Positions 21,216 through 33,640 of a DNA stretch of 64,000 bases are shown piece after piece. Within the stretch, counting starts at the first letter, position 1. Each line of letters begins with the position of its first letter. The notes under the pieces are model-generated. The model did not search any database. It was not told the origin of the DNA and saw only the letters and a program-made list of their open reading frames with translations. Source of the DNA: Leucaena leucocephala (taxonomy: Eukaryota; Streptophyta; Magnoliopsida; Fabales; Fabaceae); contig CM073551.1 in the NCBI GenBank assembly GCA_037074615.1, positions 13,887,750 to 13,951,749 on the forward strand, read 5' to 3'. The translations under genes were made by a program, and so were the position numbers.

Positions 21216-24200
21216 TGAAACATCCTTACGTTCGTATGTCTTAGGGACCATTCAGTAGCATTTAGAACCACTTTCAAGGTCATTGCAGTCCAATTTCTCA
21301 ATCTGGAGTTTTACTCTTATCGAGTACTGTTCACTGTGTAAATTCCAGATGAGTGACCCGACTTCGAAAAATCATAACTAATTCTAGAAAAATAGAAATG
21401 AAGTGTTTCCAATTGCTAAATGAAGATAACTCAATTATATTTCAGGGAAAAATAACTCGTTGACCCTGCATTGACCGAGTCAACGTCAGTCAACGTTTCT
21501 ATTTTACTGTTCATCCAGCGTTTTTCTCCTGAATCCAGCATTCTAGTCCCAACTTTGATAATTTATATCTCCTTGTGTAGACATCCAAATGATGCGTTTT
21601 ATATATAAAATTAAATCTTGGTATGTCTACTATCTACCATAAAAATTTCGTACATTTATTCATCTATTTACTATTTTTAATCATTTATCAAATATGACTA
21701 GGTTACCACGTGTTACTGTTCACAATGGTAAATTTCAGGATTTCTACTTTGCATACATATGCATACATCCATCATACAACAGTCAAACATGCCAAACAAC
21801 AATTATTATTAATTAATAAGTTATTTTACATCTGGTCATGTACATAAATTCTCATGGTTCTATTACATCTTTTTCTGCCTAAACTCCGGCAGCATAACCG
21901 CTACGCTTCATCTGTACAAAGAACTGAACCGTACTGATTCGGTAATCCCCTCATGAGAACTACCATTCTACGTAGTACCCAGGAAAGACTAGATGAACCG
22001 GCTAGGTCCACTCACTTCTAGCCTCCTTAGACAGCACTACGTACACAGTACTTATCATATACTGATGTTCAGTCTTTACTTCGGCAGCATAACGGCGTCT
22101 CTTAAAATTCCCAAAATTCATTTCGACATAACCTCCCCTGTAATGGGTTATTTATTGGGATGAGATCCGGGGGAATCTCAGTAGCAATAATCATAACAAT
22201 ATATGTAATGCAGAGTGACAGTGCCTGCTTGTGATTGTGTACAGATAAGTATGCTGCGTGCTTCCATGCTTAATAACATATGATCATAGCATTATAGCAG
22301 AGCTTCAGACATAACATATAAGACAACAATCCAACCAAACAATAGCACAACAAGTCACAAAGCCATTACATAAAAGCTAGGATTAGTTACTACCTGGCTA
22401 GCTTAGCAGAACTCCATTATCCTTATTCTGCTTCCAGCTCCGCTAGAACTTCCTTACTTCCTTTTTCTCCTTTCTCTCTTCCCTTCCTTCTCCTTCTCTC
22501 TCTTCTTTCTCTCCCTTCTCCCTTCCATGCGTGAATGCAAGAATGGAATGGAGGGGGGTATTTATAATTGCCTTCAATGGCAATTCTGCAGTTTCTATGA
22601 ACTTTGATCCTGCGGTCCTGGTTTTTCCTGGATTTTCCTATTTTCTTTAATTCCTCCTTTACTGCATCATGCATGACATCATTGGGACACCTCACCAGGA
22701 CACCTCAGCGCTACATTTTCCACATGCTGAAATCCTGGACACCTCAGCAGCTGACTCAGCATGCTGACTCACCGGTCCAGTCTCTTGCCTCGTAATACGT
22801 GTCCTCAACTTTTTCTTCTGCCTTTATGTTGGCCCCATGTGTCATCTTATTGGCACCTGCCACGCCTTCCAATGCTATCCAGATAAATCCAGTACTTTAT
22901 CTGATCACCTCCTCGATTATCGTGCCAACCGAGTAACTTTACTTTATTGAAACAGCATTAAAACAATATTTTAATGCCACTTTTTCCCACATACTTCATG
23001 GGCTACGTTTTTGGGCTCTGGAAATGTTGTCTTGGATCCTGATCAAGCCCAAGTAATCTGATGGCTCAATTCCCAAGAAACATCCCTTGGCAAATTACCA
23101 AAATACCCTTGGGTGCCCTTTCTTGCATTATTTTAACCTTAAGGGTAAAATCGTCATTTTACACCCTTCTGTACTCTGTCAGGGCATATACTGACTCTAA
23201 GTAGCTTTATCTATATATACCTTGGCTTCTGGGCCTGTCCAGAATTACCAAAATGCCCTCCATTCATCTGTTACACTTTTGTACAACACAGGGGCATTTT
23301 CGTAATTTCGCACTTTTCCGGGGTTCTGCCGGACACTGGCCCACCTATCAGTCCAAGGGTCTTCCTGGGCCTTTGTGGCGCCATTATTGGGCCTTTCTGG
23401 GTCCAATACCTTTATGGCACGCATTACGAGGAATCTTCCCCGTTAATAATTATTGAATATTTTATCTATTATTCACCGTTTATACACATATCCGGACACC
23501 GGCTCCTTCTGTCCGATACACTGGCCTGCGGTGTTCAGGCATCCCTGTGAGTCATATCAGTCATCTGACTGAGGTCATCCGAACTCATTTAGTCCCCTTT
23601 CAAATACCGATAAATCTCCCTATCGGATCCCCGGAGGCCTCACACTCCCGTCTGGATTTTCTAATTTGCGAATAACTTTTTCTACAGGCCTCCTATCGGT
23701 ATTCTGTCAGTTTCCCGACATCCGTCCCATAAGGACGTATCATCCTGTATTTTCTCACCTAGATCTGATATCGAGGATATCCGGTATGAATTTTTATAAC
23801 TTTTGGACGATCAGTCCATTTCTGGCTATCTGGAGTCTTCAAAAATTCCTGTATTAAGCCAGATTATCGAACGTCACTTGCTCTCTCTACCGGTGAAATC
23901 TGGGATTGAAATGCTTTCGGACAGTCCAAACCACTTCCGGCCTGACTTTCTTTAATTACAATTTAGCCCCAGGGAACTTTTCTTCTTTTCATTTAAGTCC
24001 CTTTTTATTTGGCTAAAATTACACTTAAGGACCCCACCTTTTTGTCTACTTTCCTTTTTGGCCTTGAAACTTTCCATAATTGCACTTAAATCCTTTCATT
24101 TCCTTTACTAGGTCTAGGGGCATTATTGTTTTTTCATATTTTACCAGAGTATCCTCTGGCCCTGGTCAACTATCCAGATACCCCTTCTTGACTATCTAAC

Positions 24201-24821
24201 CTTAGCCAAATGACCAAAATACCCTTTACTCATTCTTCAGTTATTCTATAACATAAGGGCATTTTCGTCATTTTGCACATTTTTCCCGGACACCGGACCC
24301 TCTTACCACTGAACTGATATTATGGGCCTGGGCCTTCCCTGGTGTCACTACGGGCCTTAGACAACACTGTATGGCCTCTGGCCATAGTCCGATCATCTCT
24401 ATTCGGACTGCCTTTTCTTTACCGATTATAACTGTAAATTCCCATCTTCAGGAATTTTTACAGAAAAATCGGGACCTCAAATCAAGATTCTGTGACTCCT
24501 CATTCAATCCGGAATCCTTTTCTCTATCTCCCGGTATTTTCAGATATTTTATCCGGACCGGGCTGTTTTGGCCTGAAAAAGCACTCACGCGCACACTTTT
24601 CCAAAATGACCATTTTACCCCTGTCATATTTCTAATTCTTTCATACACCTAGAGACCTCATATGCACATTTCACAGTTCAGTGAAATGATCAGCATAATT
24701 TTCTCTATTTTTTGGCAAAATATGGTACTCATCGGCCACCAGTCCGATCTTTCCCATAATTACGATTATGCCCTTGAATTCTCCTTCTGGCATCTCTAGG
24801 CCTAAAAATTGGGGTGTTACA
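21216..24821 (-). mobile_element. Solo LTR (3.6 kb) of a Tekay-like gypsy element
   Basis: On the minus strand it begins TGTAACACCCC at 24821 and ends GGATGTTTCA at 21216, with AATAA duplicated on both sides and no internal sequence: a solo LTR left by recombination between two LTRs. Its sequence is related to 826-3876 and 11494-14393; for instance 21230-21600 matches 840-1210, and 23260-24100 matches the reverse of 11800-12550. A TATAAATA box is present on the minus strand near 22560. Small ORFs inside it are not genes. Confidence 0.92.
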
Positions 24822-26812
24822 AATAACACAAACCTAATCACTCATCTAAGTATCTTCGGGAGCAAATGTTTCATTCACAACAACAATAAAGAAAACTTGG
24901 GTAACTTTAATCCTAAATCTGATAAGGATATTTTTCTTAGTTATTCTAATCATAGTAAAGCATATAGACTTTTTAACAAAAGAACATTTACAATAGAAGA
25001 GTCTGTGCATGTAGTATTTTCTGAAATATAACCAATTTCAAAACCTCTAGATGATGAAGTTGAGATAATAAAGGGTCTTGAAACACTAAAATTAAACAAA
25101 GAACCCATAGTTGATCAATCGAGTAGTCAGACTAATGAGTCTGAAAAAGATCAACATAGAGCCTGGAAACATAATAGAAATCATCCTTTAGACCAGGTTA
25201 ATGGTTAAGTTGGTGAAGGAGTAAAAACTTAAAGACAAGTGTTCAATGAAGTACATCTCTCTGCATTTATTTCTAGCATTGAGCCCACAAACATAGCTGA
25301 GGCATTATCAGATGAGTTCTGGATAGTTGCAATGCAAGAAGAATTAAATCAATTTGAACAGAATCAAGTTTGAAAATTGGTACCTAGACCTAATGACTAT
25401 ACATTTATCAGAACTAAATGGGTATTCAAGAACAAACTTGATGAATCTATTGTAATCATTAGAAATAAGGCTAGATTAGTGGCAAAAGGCTATAACCAAG
25501 AAGAAGGTATATATTATGAGTAAACCTATACTCCATTGGCCAGATTAGAAGCTATACGAGTACTCTTAGCCCTTGCTTATATTAAAAATTTTAAACTCTA
25601 TCAAATAGATATCATAAGTACTTTCCTTAATGGTTTTATAATGGAAGAGATATACGTAGAACAACCTCCTAGATTTGAAGACCACCATTTTCTAAATCAT
25701 GTGTATAAACTTAAGAAAGCATTATATGGGTTAAAACAAGCTCCTAGATATTAGTATGATCGTCTCAGCAAGTTTCTAATAGAAAAAAGACTTTGAAAGA
25801 GGAAAAGTACATAATACATTGTTTATTAAAAGAAATAAATCTGATTTTTTAGTAGTTCAAATTTATGTTGATGATATTATCTTCGATTCTACTAATAAGG
25901 ATCTTTGTCAAGAATTTGCCAAGATAATGCAGGGAGAATTTGAGATGTCCATGATGGGAGAACTAAATTTCTTTCTCAGACTTCAAATCAAACAACAATA
26001 GAACGGCATCTTCATCTCTCAAACAAAGTATCTGAAGGAGTTACTGAAGAAGTTTGAATTGGATCAAGCTAAAAGGGTATCAACTTCGATGAGCACAAAT
26101 GCTATGCTGGATAAAGATGAGAAAGGGCAAGACTTCAACATTATAAAATATCAAGGAATGATTGGGTCTCTTCTATACCTCACTGTAAGTAGACCGACAT
26201 ACAATTTAGTGTGGGGATGTGTGCAAGATATCAAGCTACTCCAAAAGAATCCCATGCCGAAGCTGTAAAAAGAATATTCAGATATCTAGTAGGAACCATT
26301 GAACTTGGTTTATGGTTTCCCAAGGGAGGAGCAGAATACTTGGTAGCATACTCAGGCTCCGACCATAGAGGATACAAAACTGATAGGAAAAGTACTAGTG
26401 GACAATGTGAGTTCCTTGGTAACTGTCTTGTATCAAGGTTTAGCAACAAACAATACACGGTGGCCATTTTATCAATAGAAGCTGAGTATGTAGCTGTTAG
26501 TAGTTGTTGTACACAAGTACTGTGGCCCAAACAACAACTTCAAGATATGGGAATAAAGCTGAATGAGATTCTAATTCTCTATGACAATATAAGCACAATT
26601 AGTCTGTCAAAGAATTCTGTGCTTCTTCTCGAACAAAGCATATTGATGTTAGACACCACTTTATAAGAGACCACGTGCAAAAGAAAGATATAAAAGTTGA
26701 AGTCATCCCAACTCATCTTCAACTAGTAGATATTTTTACCAAGCCACTTGCTCAAGATCAATTCAACTACATCAGGAAAGAATTGGGAATGGTAAATCCC
26801 AATGAACTGTAA
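24822..26812 (+). pseudogene. SIRE-like copia integrase end, RT and RNase H (decayed)
   Basis: After the AATAA duplication the copia reading resumes with 'LSIFGSKCFIHNN' (integrase end). RT segments follow: 'WVFKNKLDES', 'LYQIDIISTFLNGFIMEEIYVEQPP', 'KALYGLKQAPR', and the catalytic 'VQIYVDDIIFDSTN' with YVDD intact. The RT end 'MQGEFEMSMMGELNFFL' is diagnostic of the SIRE/Maximus lineage. RNase H follows ('ESHAEAVKRIFRYL', 'DRKSTSGQCEFLGN', 'SIEAEYVAVSSC'). At least eight stops and frame breaks interrupt it, for example near 25030, 25520, 25755, 25795, 26002, 26210 and 26620. It ends 'GMVNPNEL' at 26812. Confidence 0.88.
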
Positions 26813-26877
26813 GGATTCTATTTAACTTACAAAGTTTCTTTTAAGATTACTTCAGCATTCAACTTCTCAAAAATAGT

Positions 26878-27459
26878 TGTTCTTTAATATGTTTTGATGA
26901 TTAAAGTTACAAATTCAAAATGATGAAAGGTACTCGCAACAAAAACTTTCTACTTCCGGCAACACATTAAATGCATTCTAACGGCTACAACCAAAGAAAA
27001 TGTTATTTAAGGACTCAGCATTGAATGAAGGAACCAACCCAATTGACTGAATCAACTTCTGAATTTATTACATTCTTAATTTTTCTCCATTCTCTGTGTA
27101 ACCCGACATTTATTGAGCTTTAATGTGTATCATCATATATACTCTTTCTGAGAGATTGTCAAAACCTTTCTTTCATTCTTTCTATTAGCTTAATAGATCG
27201 ATTCTCTTAAGTTGAGATTAGAACCTTATGGGGGAGTAAGGGGGAGTAATTGAGAGAGTCAATTGCTGTACTAAAGGCGCTAGAGCCCGTTGAAATCTTA
27301 GACAATAGTTAAAATCTCATAAGGTCTCTAAGGACTAGATGTAGGACAAGAGTTTGGTCTGAACCAGTATAAACTGATCTGTGTTCCCTCAGTAAAATCT
27401 CTCTGAACTTTACTTTATTTCATCAATCATATTCTATCTTTCAGTTAAATTTTCTAACA
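26878..27459 (+). mobile_element. Probable 3' LTR of the SIRE-like element
   Basis: About 580 bp starting TGTTCTTTAATATG and ending TTTTCTAACA, after a short 3' untranslated stretch (26813-26877). The text around 26890-26905 (tgttttgatgatta) resembles the start of SIRE-type LTRs, so the true start could be 26890. G-rich runs occur at 27228-27247. The right end abuts, without a matching duplication visible, a minus-strand copia gag fragment. The 5' LTR is missing. Confidence 0.55.
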
Positions 27460-27921
27460 CACCCAAGCTCACATTGGATGCATGAAATGTGGAGAATGTT
27501 CTTTTTAACATGTCATCATCAGTAATTTTTTCTCCACATAGTTTCAATTGAGAACTAATTCTAAATAGTGCAGAATTATACTCACTGACTGATTTAAAAT
27601 CTTGCAAACATAAATGCATCCAGTCACAACGAGCTTTTGGAAGAATAATAGTTTTCTAGTGGTTATACCTTTCTTTTTGTTGTTCTAAAGAACAAGTAGG
27701 TTTTTGACAGTTAAATACTCATTTTTTAGTCCTTCATCTATGTGGTGGCAGAGAAAGATCATGGCCTTGGCTTTGTCTTTATTGGATTCATGATTTCCTT
27801 CCTTGATAGTGTATCCAAAACCCATAGCATCTAGATGGATTTCTACATCTAGTATCTGGGATAGATAATTCTTTGTAGTAATGTCAAGAGCCACAAACTA
27901 AAGTTTTGTAAGATTCGACAT
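27460..27921 (-). pseudogene. Ty1-copia gag fragment
   Basis: Minus-strand reading from the ATG at 27919-27921. It contains 'FVALDITTKNYLSQILDVEI', 'KDKAKAMIFLCHHIDEGLKNEYL', 'MHLCLQDFKSVSEYNSALFRI' and 'TFHASNV', the copia Gag (UBN2/Retrotran_gag-type) fold common in plants. A stop near codon 8 and frame breaks near 27680 and 27630 show decay. The fragment is cut at 27460 where the SIRE-like LTR abuts, suggesting that the SIRE-like element inserted into this gag. Confidence 0.8.
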
Positions 27922-28478
27922 GATGATAGTATAATAAAAGTGTAACAAAAAGTTAAATGGAGATTGAGATTAAGAAGGTTGAGTAATTAGAAAATAATCT
28001 AATATAAAACTATAATTTAACATGAAAGTAATATAGAAATTTACCTTCTAATGATAGACCTTACAATAATGTCAAGTTCTAGTGGACTCGTGCTAATAAC
28101 ATATTGTAAAACTAGTAACAAGATTAAGAGGAGAGAAAAGATGAAAATAAGAAAATGAGAGAAGTATATTGTATTCTTCCACTTGCTTTACAACACAAAT
28201 GACAAGCCCTATTTATAGGCATAGTCTTACATATAGGTTACATCTAAATTTAAATAACAAATAGTGGACAATAAAATTCATGAATGACCTAGTGGAGGTT
28301 AAAAGCTTAATGTAGTAGTTGAGGAGTAATAGAGTAGTGGAAGTTACTTAGTGAAGTTGAAGTTAAAGAGGAAGAGGAAAATAGACATTCACATTCTAAT
28401 ATTCATAACAAACAATATTGTCACTGAAATGTTAAGATATTAGTTGGTGACTTCAACGAAAATCTCTACAAGAAGGCT
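27922..28478 (-). mobile_element. 5' leader and LTR end of the minus-strand copia remnant
   Basis: Upstream (minus sense) of the gag ATG. It has a TATAAATA box at 28210-28217 on the minus strand in 'cctataaataggg', followed by an oligo(CT)-rich leader and a likely LTR end near 28105 (minus ...GTTTTACA). The outer LTR end is unclear. No gene. Confidence 0.4.
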
Positions 28479-28735
28479 CTTCACACACACACACATATAT
28501 TATTGAATTGTATTTTGTTTCATGTTTTATGGCCATTGTTTTAAACATGAGAAACTATGATTATTTTGGTGTGTTTGATAATTGTTTCAACTAACTCAAT
28601 AGTTTCTCTTTAATATATATACACACACATTATTGAATAGTATTTTGTTTATGGTTTTGTGGCTGTTGTTTTGTGTTTAGGTTTGTAGTTGTTGTTTTGA
28701 ATATGAGAAACTATGAGCAATTTGGTGTGTTACTT
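28479..28735. repeat. Imperfect tandem duplication of about 130 bp with CA/TA microsatellite
   Basis: The block starting 'acacacacatatattattgaat' at about 28483 and ending 'tttggtgtgttt' near 28578 is repeated at about 28620-28730 with the same order (microsatellite, 'tattttgtttatg', 'gagaaactatga', 'tttggtgtgtt'). An AT-rich spacer separates the copies. Confidence 0.65.
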
Positions 28736-29100
28736 TCAGGGTGACATTGAACCTAAAAATTATTTCAAGATATCTAGCACTCATCAATGAAAATTTCCTA
28801 AGCAAATTTGCACCTTAACCCATAAGAATTCAAATATTGTGTACTCTTTTTTTTTCTATTAGGTTTTTGTTCCAATAGATTTTTTTTCCTAGTAAGATTT
28901 TAACGAGACACAATATTTCGTCATATAAACATTAAAGGAAGAGTGTTGTAAATATTAGAATGTATTCATGATCTCCAATGATTTAAAGAACTTAATTATT
29001 ACTTTTATGAATAATTTCGTCTTACATCCTTTCTCATTCTTGAATAACATTATTAAATACACAAACAATCACATATATTAAATTCATCAGCATGCATTGA
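28736..29100 (+). mobile_element. Degenerate copia 3' end with LTR start at about 28949
   Basis: The text 'gattttaacgagacacaata' then 'aaacattaaaggaagag|TGTTGTAAATATT' is typical of plant copia 3' untranslated regions running into a purine tract and LTR. A homologous decayed copy lies at about 39840-40110 ('aaacatcaaagaggaa|TGTTGTAAATATT'). No coding sequence remains in either. Confidence 0.5.
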
Positions 29101-29194
29101 CCTAGGGGCATGACAGAACTTAGGGGAGGGGCAGAGGGGTCAGTTATCTTCCCATCTGACAGAATTTCCTTGTACGCCCTTGGCTGATAGAAAA

Positions 29195-29825
29195 AAGGGA
29201 AAATTTAGAAAAGGACCAATATAGTTAATTTATTTCCAAAAGCCCTCAAAAAACTCCAAAACTTCACTGCAATTCAAGGGGTTTAATTGAAATTAACTTT
29301 ATAATGCTAAAAGATAGAAATACTCCATCAATGAAAGAAAGAAGAATCGGGGTTTTAATAAGAACAATAAAGAAATTAATAAGACAAATAAGGACATAAA
29401 CAAGAACAATAAGAAAATTAACAAGACGAATAGGGGAATTAATAAGAACAATTAAAAAAAATAATAGGACAACCTAGGGTTAGTAACAAAAAGAATAAGA
29501 ACTTTACAAGAACAACAATAGGCATAATAAGTTGAATAAGGGCATTAATATGATAAATAAGAGCATTAACAAGACAAATAGAGGTATTGTTAATGCCATT
29601 TTCGTCTTGTTAATGTCCCTATTTTTCTTGTTTAAGCCTTTATATGTCTTCTTAATACATTTATTTTTCTTTCTTTCACTACTGGGGTATTTATGTCTTT
29701 TAGCATCATAAAATTAATTTTAGTTCAACCCCTAACTGCAGTGAAGTTTCAGATTTTTTTTTTGAGTTTTTGGGAATAAATTAGCTACAATTGTCAATTT
29801 CTTTGATTTTTCCAAAAAAATGTTA
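29195..29825. mobile_element. Fold-back (long inverted repeat) element
   Basis: The outer ~150 bp on each side are imperfect inverted repeats: 'ttatttccaaaag', 'aacttcactgca', 'atgctaaaaga' on the left reappear reversed at 29680-29820. The central part (29345-29680) consists of degenerate AATAAGAACAATAA and AACAAGACAAATA repeats that also reverse polarity near 29595, so most of the element could form one long hairpin. No transposase frame. It fits a MITE or fold-back transposon. Confidence 0.65.
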
Positions 29826-30039
29826 TAAATTCACCCCTTTAGTCCTCAATTCCTAGTTCCACCATTGCCTAGGGAAATATACATCATAAAGTGAACAAAG
29901 ATACAACATAATTCATGTATTAGTGTTTAATGATTGGAAAAAGACAAGAGGCTAACCTCAAAGTTTTGGGTGTTGCTTCTCTAGTATGTATATATATCCA
30001 ATTCTATCATTATGAATTAAGCATGCAATCCTCCATAGG

Positions 30040-30135
30040 TTTTGCACCCAATCAAGTTGGCGTGAGTAGTAAGGATTGTCATTTTTTACGTAGTTGGGGT
30101 TCGATTCCCTACCTTCATGTTTGGAACAAATCTAG
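30040..30135 (+). mobile_element. tRNA-derived SINE-like fragment
   Basis: A box-A-like 'TTGGCGTGAGTAGTAAGG' is followed about 35 bp later by 'GGGGTTCGATTCCCTACC', a near-perfect box B. This pair is the internal pol III promoter of tRNA genes and plant SINEs. The flanks do not fold into a complete cloverleaf, and the phrase resembles plant SINE heads, so a SINE relic is preferred over a tRNA gene. The 3' tail is not resolved. Confidence 0.4.
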
Positions 30136-30149
30136 TAGGGAGGAATAGT

Positions 30150-30689
30150 CATGGACACTCAATAATTTTCTTAGCTAAATCATGTGTTATAAATGGAATA
30201 GACATGGACATAAAATAGAAAGGATGATTACATTCTTAACACATGTAACCTAAAATAATAGTAAGATTCAAATTCAAATAAAAATTGTCCTAATCAACAA
30301 AATACGATATAAGTCAATGTGATATTCTAAACTAAAGTAACCGGTCATATTAATATCTATTATAATTGAGAATGAATAATTAGTTGGTTAGTTTATTTCA
30401 GCTTAGCTTTTCATGGTTTCTTATTGCAGGTCTAAACATTAAAGAGCATGTATTTCTCCAAATTTTTTGACTGGTGCTACCTTGCAGATATCATACTTGA
30501 GCAAGTTTAATTTTTATATCATTAGTGACATTTGTGAACAATTTACTCAAATGTTTGTCTTGATACTAATGTCAATACATTGTGTCACATTGATATCCTC
30601 CATCTTGATTATGCTCCTCATCAAAATTTGAGGACAACTCATATATCGAAATGCAATCTTTTTCTTTTGCAAAGGATAGGTATCCTTGT
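30150..30689. other. AT-rich stretch without recognised features
   Basis: No open frame with protein similarity, no terminal repeats and no RNA gene were recognised here. Confidence 0.4.
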
Positions 30690-32989
30690 ATTGGAGAGGC
30701 AATCCTATTAGAAACTCCCCTGTCTAAGAGTAATGCCCGATAGTCAGACAAGACAATTAGGGTTGAGTCTATGCCCTATATTCTAATAGGAGGGTAAAGT
30801 GGCAACTTAAGTAAGATGAATGAATGTAGCCTAGTTAAGGTAAGATGGTTTGACAGAACAACTATCTCATATTCCTGAATTAATGAATAGGATCTTGGAG
30901 ATACAAGCTACAGATAAATAGCCTCAGTAATTCCTCATGAATGAATATAAAGAGATGATAAGAGATATAGAATGAGACATATAGATACGGGGAACAAGTA
31001 TGATGAGAGACAAGTATGTTCCTAATGATGATGTTAATAGCTACTCAGTTTAGGGTTAGGTTGAGAGGCTCATGAGTAAGGGATAAGAGGTATGAAAGTT
31101 CTGGCCACCTAATTTTTCTTAAGAATTGGGAACTAGTCCTCTGAATCAGATTTGATATTGCTTTAAATAGAGCAAGATACCCTATCCATGTAGAAAGGGA
31201 ATGCAATTAAGATGGAGTTGACATTGCTTTGATTGAAGAATATGTCCTCTATTAAGAACAAAGAAAATACAGCCGAGGTAAGGCAAGCAGAGTTGACTTT
31301 ACCTAATAAAAGTATGATTGGCCAAGAGCAAAGTTTAGGGATAGAGCTTAATAAGTTATTTTATGAAGAAGAAGATGATTTCACAGCTGACCCTGTAGAC
31401 AGATAGAGATGCTCCCTTTTGTAGGGATAAGATGTTTGAATGTTATGCTACAAATGAAGTAGTAAGTAAGAGCTTTTACTCCTTGCATGAAATTCCAGGC
31501 ACTATGTTATATTTGAGAAAATATGCTACAGCTCTGAGTAATAGAGCTGTGCAAGCTCCGAGGTTAGAGCTGTGCATATTAAGGAAAGGAATGCTTGAGC
31601 TCTGATGTTAGAGCTATGCATTCATGAGCAGGTATGTAGTCCTACAACACGTTGGCCAGGTATTATGCATGTTAGAGTATCTATTCCTACTTAGCAGCAA
31701 AGTAAGGAAGAGAACAGTGGCATATGTCCTCTCTTTGTACTGATTATAATTGTTAGAGATGGTGAAAGTAGCTAGAGGAGCGAGAAAAACCTTAAGACTT
31801 CTAATGTAAATTGAGTAAAGTATAGTGTGGGCCTAAGCCAAACCTAAAATGATAGATAGGTAGTTGGGTAGAGAATTGATAAGGCCTAAGAGAATGGTAC
31901 TACTTTATGGGAACGAATCAAAATGGTACTTCTAATGTAAATTGAGTTAAGGAAGTCGCCTGAGATAATACAGGAGATAGTATGGATTAACGACCACTAA
32001 GTGTATGCGATATATGACTCAGGTGCTGGTCATTTGTTTATAATGATGACTATAAAGGGTAACTTGATCTTCCTGTTAACATTCTGCCATATTATGAATG
32101 TTTTCCTATTCCCACTGGCTTAAGGGTGGTAGTACCCTATGTATGTTTAAACAGTAATGTCTGGCATGCACACTGTTGAGCTACCCTAAACCTGATATGT
32201 TTGTATTTGCATGTTAGAGATAGATGAGATAATTAGTTCTAGTTAATACTTAATGATTAAAGTCAGGACTAGAATGAGGGCTTAAGGTAAGACAATGATA
32301 ATTGGTTAGTTAGGGAGTTAGAACAAAGGAGATGATAGAATATGCTCAGTATGGTTATACAAATAAATGTTATTGGCATACCTATAAACATATGATTGCA
32401 GTACTTAGGACATGTCATTTAATAATGATGAGATATATGAATGATGAGCCATGAAAATGATATAGATAATACATGATGAAATGAGATATAGGTATGAAAA
32501 TGATGATGTAGCTTCGAGAGAGCAGCATCTATGTAATGAAAGTAAATACTCTCACAATAGAGTTTGCTCTTGCGATAGAGTCAGATTATTTTTGAGATAG
32601 AGCTAGTTTAAGGAAATAAACAGTACAGCTCTTGTTAGAGCCATATTCACAAGATGAGATGAGAAAAACCCTTCAGCAGTTCTACACATAACCATAATAA
32701 GAAATATGAGATCTATAGTTTATAGCAGTAAGTGCATGATAAAGCTTGTGTAGCTCTCTATAGTACTGCACAGACCAAATTCATGTTTTGAAATGAAAGA
32801 TGAAAATGATATGAGAAATTTCTAAGTAAAAGAGGAAATGAGTAAAGTCTTAATGGTAAATATTGTTTAAAAAAAGTTTTAGAAAAATTATCAGTTGAGT
32901 TACCAATTAAGTGGAAGTAGCTAACCTTGTAACTTAGTCCATTGGTTTCAGGTCTTCTAGAGAATTATGACACAGTACAATAGAGCGCA

Positions 32990-33110
32990 GTAGATTCCAG
33001 AGGGTCACGGTTAGATCATAGCATGGCTAGTACAGAGTTTCAAGGTCATAGTTAGATCCTGAAGAGGCTTATGATAGATCGTAGTAGATCCTGAGAGTCA
33101 TAGTAGACCA
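32990..33110 (+). repeat. Decayed GTCGCAGTTAGATCCT-type repeats
   Basis: Copies such as 'gtcacggttagatcat', 'gtcatagttagatcct' and 'atcgtagtagatcct' align with the better-preserved cluster at 16400-16550 and follow the same flanking text, showing that the two internal regions are homologous. Confidence 0.65.
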
Positions 33111-33510
33111 AGCCCAAGGAAAGGAATTAGCCCTAAAGTTATAAGTACAGTGTAGTATTTCCCTAGAAGACGATTACCAAGGACAAGGTTAAGGTAAGAA
33201 AGCCTCACGAATTGATTAACTCATACAAAGAGAGTACCCACAATATTTTTCTAGATAATTTTGATGTGTGAACTGAACTCAGAATCCTCTTACACAAAAA
33301 AGGAATTAAAGTCAACAGAGTTAAAGTTTATAGTCCTGAATATAAGGTATTAATAAGGCTATAAGAATAATACCTAAGAAAGAGAAGAATAGCACCCTGT
33401 AAGAAATAAGAAAGGAGCAAGTATCAGTAGAAAGATCCCTAAGATGAAATTCCAGAAAATAAGAGCCAAATAGACCCAAAAGAGACAATATAAGAAGGGT
33501 CTAAGATATT

Positions 33511-33640
33511 GAAGTACCAGGGTAGGAGCTTGTTAGCACCAGTGCTTCATATTTTTATTAGTACTTCTTAGTTAAGCGTGTTCAGGCCTGAGTAGTTAAT
33601 GATGGGTGACCCATGGGGAAATGATAAAAAATGGTACAAA
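33511..33640 (+). pseudogene. 5S rRNA-derived sequence inside a gypsy internal region
   Basis: About 110 bp align collinearly with plant 5S rRNA. 'TTAGCACCAGTGCTTCA' corresponds to the CAGCACTAATGCACC part, 'AGTTAAGCGTGTTCAGGC' to the box A/internal element (AGTTAAGCGTGCTTGGGC), and 'GATGGGTGACCCATGGGGAA' to box C (GATGGGTGACCTCCTGGGAA). Many differences are C-to-T. The segment is absent at the matching place of the related element (about 16860-16930), so it was inserted or lost in one lineage. It is too diverged to be a working 5S gene. Confidence 0.8.

Noticed and set aside
30040..30135. Functional tRNA gene
   Set aside because: Box A and B are present but acceptor and anticodon stems do not pair, so a SINE-like relic is more likely.
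33511..33640. Functional 5S rRNA gene
   Set aside because: Too many substitutions, including in the promoter boxes' surroundings, and no T-run terminator in the expected place; treated as a derived fragment.
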